Source: Streptomyces piniterrae (lineage in GTDB: Bacteria; Actinomycetota; Actinomycetes; Streptomycetales; Streptomycetaceae). Taken from it: 64,000 bases of DNA. The position numbers and the translations under genes were made by a program. The stretch is from NCBI RefSeq assembly GCF_005048155.1, contig NZ_SUMB01000010.1, positions 1 to 64,000 on the forward strand, in the 5' to 3' direction. The notes beneath the pieces are model-generated. The model saw nothing but the letters and a program-made list of their open reading frames with translations, had not been told where the DNA came from and made no database searches. Of the stretch, positions 59,506 through 64,000 are shown in pieces; the first letter of the stretch is position 1; each line of letters starts with the position of its first letter.

Positions 59506-60420
59506 ATGGGAGCCAAGCTCCGGGTCTACAAGCGTCGCATCCGCTCCGTCACCGCGACCAAGAAGATCACCAAGGCGATGGAGATGATCGCCGCCTCGCG
59601 CATCGTCAAGGCGCAGCGCAAGGTGGCGGCATCGACGCCGTACGCGAGTGAACTGACCCGCGCGGTGACAGCGGTTGCCACCGGCTCGAACACCCAGCAC
59701 GCCCTCACCACCGAGGTGGACAACCCGACCCGCGCCGCGGTGCTGCTCATCACGAGCGACCGCGGTCTGGCCGGCGGCTACTCCTCGAACGCCATCAAGG
59801 CCGGCGAGCAGCTCACCGAGCGGCTCAAGGCCGAGGGCAAGGAGGTCGACACGTACATCGTCGGCCGCAAGGGTGTCTCGTACTACACCTTCCGTGAGCG
59901 CAAGGTCGCGGATTCGTGGACCGGCTTCACCGACAGCCCGACGTACGCGGACGCCAAGGCGGTCGCCGGACCGCTGATCGACGCCGTACAGAAGGACACG
60001 GCCGAGGGCGGCGTGGACGAACTCCACATCGTCTTCACCGAGTTCGTGTCGATGATGACGCAGAACGCGATCGACGGCCGTCTGCTGCCGCTCAGCCTCG
60101 ACAAGCCGGACGCGGAGGAGACCGCCAAGGGCGAGATCCTGCCGCTGTTCGACTTCGAGCCGTCGGCCGAGGACGTCCTCGACGCGCTGCTGCCGCGGTA
60201 CGTCGAGTCGCGGATCTACAACGCGCTTCTGCAGGCCGCCGCCTCCAAGCACGCCGCCACGCGCCGTGCGATGAAGTCGGCGACCGACAACGCGGAAGAG
60301 CTCATCAAGTCGCTCTCGCGGCTTGCCAATGCGGCCCGCCAGGCCGAAATCACCCAGGAAATCAGCGAGATCGTCGGTGGCGCCAGCGCACTGGCCGACG
60401 CGACCGCGGGGAGTGACTGA
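59506..60420 (+). CDS. atpG: ATP synthase F1 subunit gamma
   Basis: 304-residue rotor shaft. N-terminal helix with RIRSVTATKKITKAMEMIAASRI (in part), LLITSDRGLAGGYSSN, and the C-terminal helix with SRLANAARQAEITQEISEIVGGA (in part). GAAGGGACC precedes the ATG. Confidence 0.97.
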   Translation: MGAKLRVYKRRIRSVTATKKITKAMEMIAASRIVKAQRKVAASTPYASELTRAVTAVATGSNTQHALTTEVDNPTRAAVLLITSDRGLAGGYSSNAIKAGEQLTERLKAEGKEVDTYIVGRKGVSYYTFRERKVADSWTGFTDSPTYADAKAVAGPLIDAVQKDTAEGGVDELHIVFTEFVSMMTQNAIDGRLLPLSLDKPDAEETAKGEILPLFDFEPSAEDVLDALLPRYVESRIYNALLQAAASKHAATRRAMKSATDNAEELIKSLSRLANAARQAEITQEISEIVGGASALADATAGSD

Positions 60421-60425
60421 CCACT

Positions 60426-61868
<1,443 letters not shown>

Positions 61869-61885
61869 GCCCGTGCTCGCGGTCC

Positions 61886-61911
61886 CGGGGGTGGCCCTGG
61901 CCACCCCCGGC
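61886..61911 (+). other. Hairpin between atpD and atpC
   Basis: Perfect 12-bp stem (CCGGGGGTGGCC and complement) with a 2-base loop 17 bp after atpD. It may act as a partial terminator or an mRNA stabiliser lowering atpC output. Confidence 0.7.
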
Positions 61912-61978
61912 CCGTACGACCACTAGTATTTGACCCAACATCTGCCGAGCCAGGCAGGTGGAGACCCGAGGAGCCATC

Positions 61979-62362
61979 GTGGCTGAGCTGCACGTCGAGT
62001 TGGTCGCCGCGGACCGTCAGGTCTGGTCCGGCGAGGCCAGCCTGGTCGTCGCGCGCACCTCGTCGGGCGACATCGGCGTCATGCCCGGACATCAGCCGCT
62101 GCTCGGCGTGCTGCAGTCGGGCCCGGTGACGATTCGTACGACCGGCGAGAGCGGTGACGGCACCGTCGTCGCCGCGGTGCACGGCGGCTTCATCTCGTTC
62201 GCCGACAACAAGCTGTCTCTGCTCGCGGAGATCGCCGAGCTGTCGGACGAGATCGATGTCCAGCGCGCGGAGCGGGCCCTGGAGCGAGCGAAGTCGGAGG
62301 CCGACGCGGCCGCCGAGCGCCGTGCCGATGTCCGGCTGCGTGCGGTGACGGGCGTTCACTGA
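61979..62362 (+). CDS. atpC: ATP synthase F1 subunit epsilon
   Basis: 127-residue subunit: N-terminal beta sandwich (LHVELVAADRQVWSGEA, GDIGVMPGHQPLLGVL) and C-terminal helices (VQRAERALERAKSEADAAAERR). It inhibits ATP hydrolysis. GTG with GAGGAG 6 nt upstream. Last gene of the atp operon. Confidence 0.97.
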   Translation: MAELHVELVAADRQVWSGEASLVVARTSSGDIGVMPGHQPLLGVLQSGPVTIRTTGESGDGTVVAAVHGGFISFADNKLSLLAEIAELSDEIDVQRAERALERAKSEADAAAERRADVRLRAVTGVH

Positions 62363-62384
62363 ACCCGTCACCGACGAGATCGAT

Positions 62385-62434
62385 CCTCAGCCGCGGGCTG
62401 CCCGGGAACTGTCCGGAGCGGCCCGCGGCTGAGG
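62385..62434 (+). terminator. Terminator of the atp operon
   Basis: 14-bp perfect stem CCTCAGCCGCGGGC/GCCCGCGGCTGAGG 22 bp after atpC, with a loop of 22 bases. Confidence 0.82.
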
Positions 62435-62480
62435 CAATGCAGGTGCGTTTCCCGTATTCGATGCGAGGAGGTCGGTCGAG

Positions 62481-62930
62481 ATGGTCCTCGCTCTGCTTGT
62501 GAGCGGCGCGGTCGTGGTACTGGTGCTGCTGGGGCTGTTCGTCTTCGGTCTGAGAAGACGGCTCATCCAGCGGTCCGGCGGCACCTTCGACTGCAGCCTG
62601 CGCTGGAACGTGCCGGAGAACGAGACCGAGCCCAGCGGCAAGGGCTGGATCTACGGCGTGGCGCGCTACAACGGTGACCGGATCGAGTGGTTCCGGGTGT
62701 TCTCGTACGCGCCCCGGCCCCGCCGGATGCTGGAACGCTCCGCCATCGAGGTGCTGGAGCGCCGTACCCCCCAGGGCGAGGAGGAGCTGGCGCTGCTCTC
62801 CGACTCCATCGTGCTCGCCTGCGGCCACCGCGGCACCCGCCTGGAGCTGGCGATGAGCGAGGACGCCCTCACCGGCTTCCTGGCCTGGCTGGAGGCGGCA
62901 CCGCCCGGACAACGAGTCAATGTCGCCTAA
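62481..62930 (+). CDS. DUF2550 membrane protein
   Basis: 149-residue protein with one N-terminal TM helix (about 3-25), then a cytoplasmic domain with GGTFDCSLRWNVP, KGWIYGVARYNGDRIEWFRVFSYAPRP (in parts) and a final LAWLEAAPPGQ. Proteins of this type follow atpC in many actinobacteria; the function is unknown. ATG with GAGGAGG about 11 nt upstream. Confidence 0.88.
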   Translation: MVLALLVSGAVVVLVLLGLFVFGLRRRLIQRSGGTFDCSLRWNVPENETEPSGKGWIYGVARYNGDRIEWFRVFSYAPRPRRMLERSAIEVLERRTPQGEEELALLSDSIVLACGHRGTRLELAMSEDALTGFLAWLEAAPPGQRVNVA

Positions 62931-63074
62931 TTAGGGGTGTCTCGTTGGGCGGAGCCCTGAACCACACGGGAATACCGCCCCGCGCCCCCACGTTGTGGCC
63001 TGCAAGGGGGCCTCGCGTCCCCTAGGGGATCTGTTCGACCACCCCCTAAGGGTCACCTCCCGAGGGCCCGCCGT

Positions 63075-63764
63075 CTACGGCCCCTCGACCCCCAACTCCT
63101 GTGCCAGTACCGCCGCTTGGAGCCGGCTGCGCAGCGCCAGCTTGGCCAGCAGCCGGCTGACATGCGTTTTCACGGTGGCCTCCGCCATCACCAGCCGCAC
63201 CGCGATATCGGCGTTGGACAGCCCCCGCCCCAGACAGCCCAGCACCTCCCGCTCGCGCGGCGTCAGTGCGTCCAGTACCGCCGGATCGGGGCCGTCGCCG
63301 TCCCGCGCCGGCCGGGGCGCGGTGCTCGGCCGGGCGAACTCGGCGATCAGCCGGCGGGTCACCGCCGGGGCGATCAGCCCCTCGCCGGACGCCACCGTGC
63401 GCACCGCCGTCAGCAGCGCGGCCGCGTCGCTGTCCTTGAGCAGAAAGCCCGCCGCGCCCGCCCGGAGCGCCCCGAAGACATATTCGTCCAGGTCGAAGGT
63501 GGTCAGCACCAGGACGTCCGCCAGCCCCTCGGAGACGATCTGCCGGGTGGCGGAGACCCCGTCGAGCCGCGGCATCTGGACGTCCATGAGGACGAGATCG
63601 GGGCGCAGCTCACGGGCGAGGCGGACCGCTTCCTCGCCGTCCACCGCCTCCCCGACGACGGTGACGTCGGGCGCGGAGCGCAGGATGAGCACCAGCCCGG
63701 CCCGTACGGCGGACTGGTCCTCGGCCACCAGCACCCGGATCGGCCGCGTGCCGGCATCGGTCAT
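63075..63764 (-). CDS. NarL/LuxR-family response regulator
   Basis: 229-residue regulator. Receiver: VLVAEDQSAVRAG, phospho-acceptor Asp61 (VLMDVQMPR), VLTTFD, LLKDS. LuxR-type HTH: LTPREREVLGCLGRGLSNADIA and VKTHVSRLLAKL. ATG with AGGGGGA 6 nt upstream. It follows its kinase gene by 13 bp; output genes are unknown. Confidence 0.94.
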   Translation of the reverse strand: MTDAGTRPIRVLVAEDQSAVRAGLVLILRSAPDVTVVGEAVDGEEAVRLARELRPDLVLMDVQMPRLDGVSATRQIVSEGLADVLVLTTFDLDEYVFGALRAGAAGFLLKDSDAAALLTAVRTVASGEGLIAPAVTRRLIAEFARPSTAPRPARDGDGPDPAVLDALTPREREVLGCLGRGLSNADIAVRLVMAEATVKTHVSRLLAKLALRSRLQAAVLAQELGVEGP

Positions 63765-63777
63765 CGTCGTCCCCCTG

Positions 63778-64000
63778 TCATCGTCGTTCCTCCTCCTCGG
63801 GCGCCGGCAGCGCGGCCCGCACCCGCCAGATCCGTCCGCCCGTGCCGCTCTCCGGGCCGGCCTCGAACGCCCCGCCCAGCAGGGCGATCCGTTCCCGCAT
63901 CCCGACCAGCCCGGCGCCGGAGCCGGGCGCGCGGGGACCGGGCCGGTCGGCGTACGGGCTGCTGACGGTGACGGTGAGCGCCCCGCCGCGCTCATGGGCG
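63778..64000 (-). CDS. Sensor histidine kinase, C-terminal end (partial)
   Basis: Last 73 residues of a NarX/DesK-type kinase, with its ATPase-domain G box GSGAGLVGMRERIALLGG and the terminal GGRIWRVRAALP. The gene continues beyond base 64000. It is partner of the following response regulator. Confidence 0.9.
   Translation of the reverse strand, partial: AHERGGALTVTVSSPYADRPGPRAPGSGAGLVGMRERIALLGGAFEAGPESGTGGRIWRVRAALPAPEEEERR

Overview
The window is a stretch of actinobacterial core chromosome, almost certainly from a Streptomyces. GC is very high, codon third positions are almost always G or C, and GTG/TTG starts and 4-bp stop/start overlaps are common. The gene order also fits the central Streptomyces chromosome: kgd, a two-component pair and lon; a conservon; then lysA-hom-thrC-thrB-rho-rpmE-prfA-prmC and the complete atp operon. 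No rRNA, CRISPR array, phage or large biosynthetic gene cluster is visible. The only mobile element is one IS5-type insertion sequence.

Layout. 0-3.4 kb: start of the 2-oxoglutarate dehydrogenase/decarboxylase gene, a sensor kinase/response regulator pair and a spermidine-synthase-like protein. 3.6-9.5 kb: a rhomboid-like membrane protein, the IS element, a DUF1877 protein, a Cys-cluster/pentapeptide-repeat protein and lon behind HspR- and ClgR-type operators. 9.6-18.8 kb: a secreted GH25 lysozyme, a MarR regulator, a PP2C-like protein and a full conservon (kinase, roadblock protein, DUF742, GTPase) ending in a styrene-monooxygenase-like flavoprotein. 18.8-24.1 kb: secreted hydrolases (tripeptidyl-aminopeptidase-like, NlpC/P60, GH18 chitinase with the classic chitinase operators). 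24.2-29.1 kb: a TetR regulator, two divergent diiron proteins, an ADP-ribosylglycohydrolase and an HD protein. 29.2-36 kb: a SEDS protein overlapping a PBP whose catalytic motifs are degenerate, an SH3 protein, an oxidoreductase and a cytochrome P450 behind an unusual 11-bp-phased repeat array.

36.2-64 kb is mostly housekeeping: tRNA-Arg(CCG), an orphan receiver, the ArgS-like nrtL, aspartate-family amino acid synthesis (lysA, hom, thrC, thrB), rho, an LCP cell-wall ligase, translation genes (rpmE, prfA, prmC, a TsaC/Sua5 protein), a phosphatase-like protein lacking its nucleophile, glyA, a WecA/MraY-type transferase, atpIBEFHAGDC, a DUF2550 protein and a NarL-type response regulator with the end of its kinase.

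The points most worth following are two apparent pseudoenzymes in conserved contexts (the SEDS-partner PBP and the LMW-PTP-like protein), the ArgS-derived anticodon-binding protein beside lysA, the conservon coupled to a flavin monooxygenase, and the phased repeats upstream of the P450. All functional calls come from reading the translated sequence and motifs; no database search was run.
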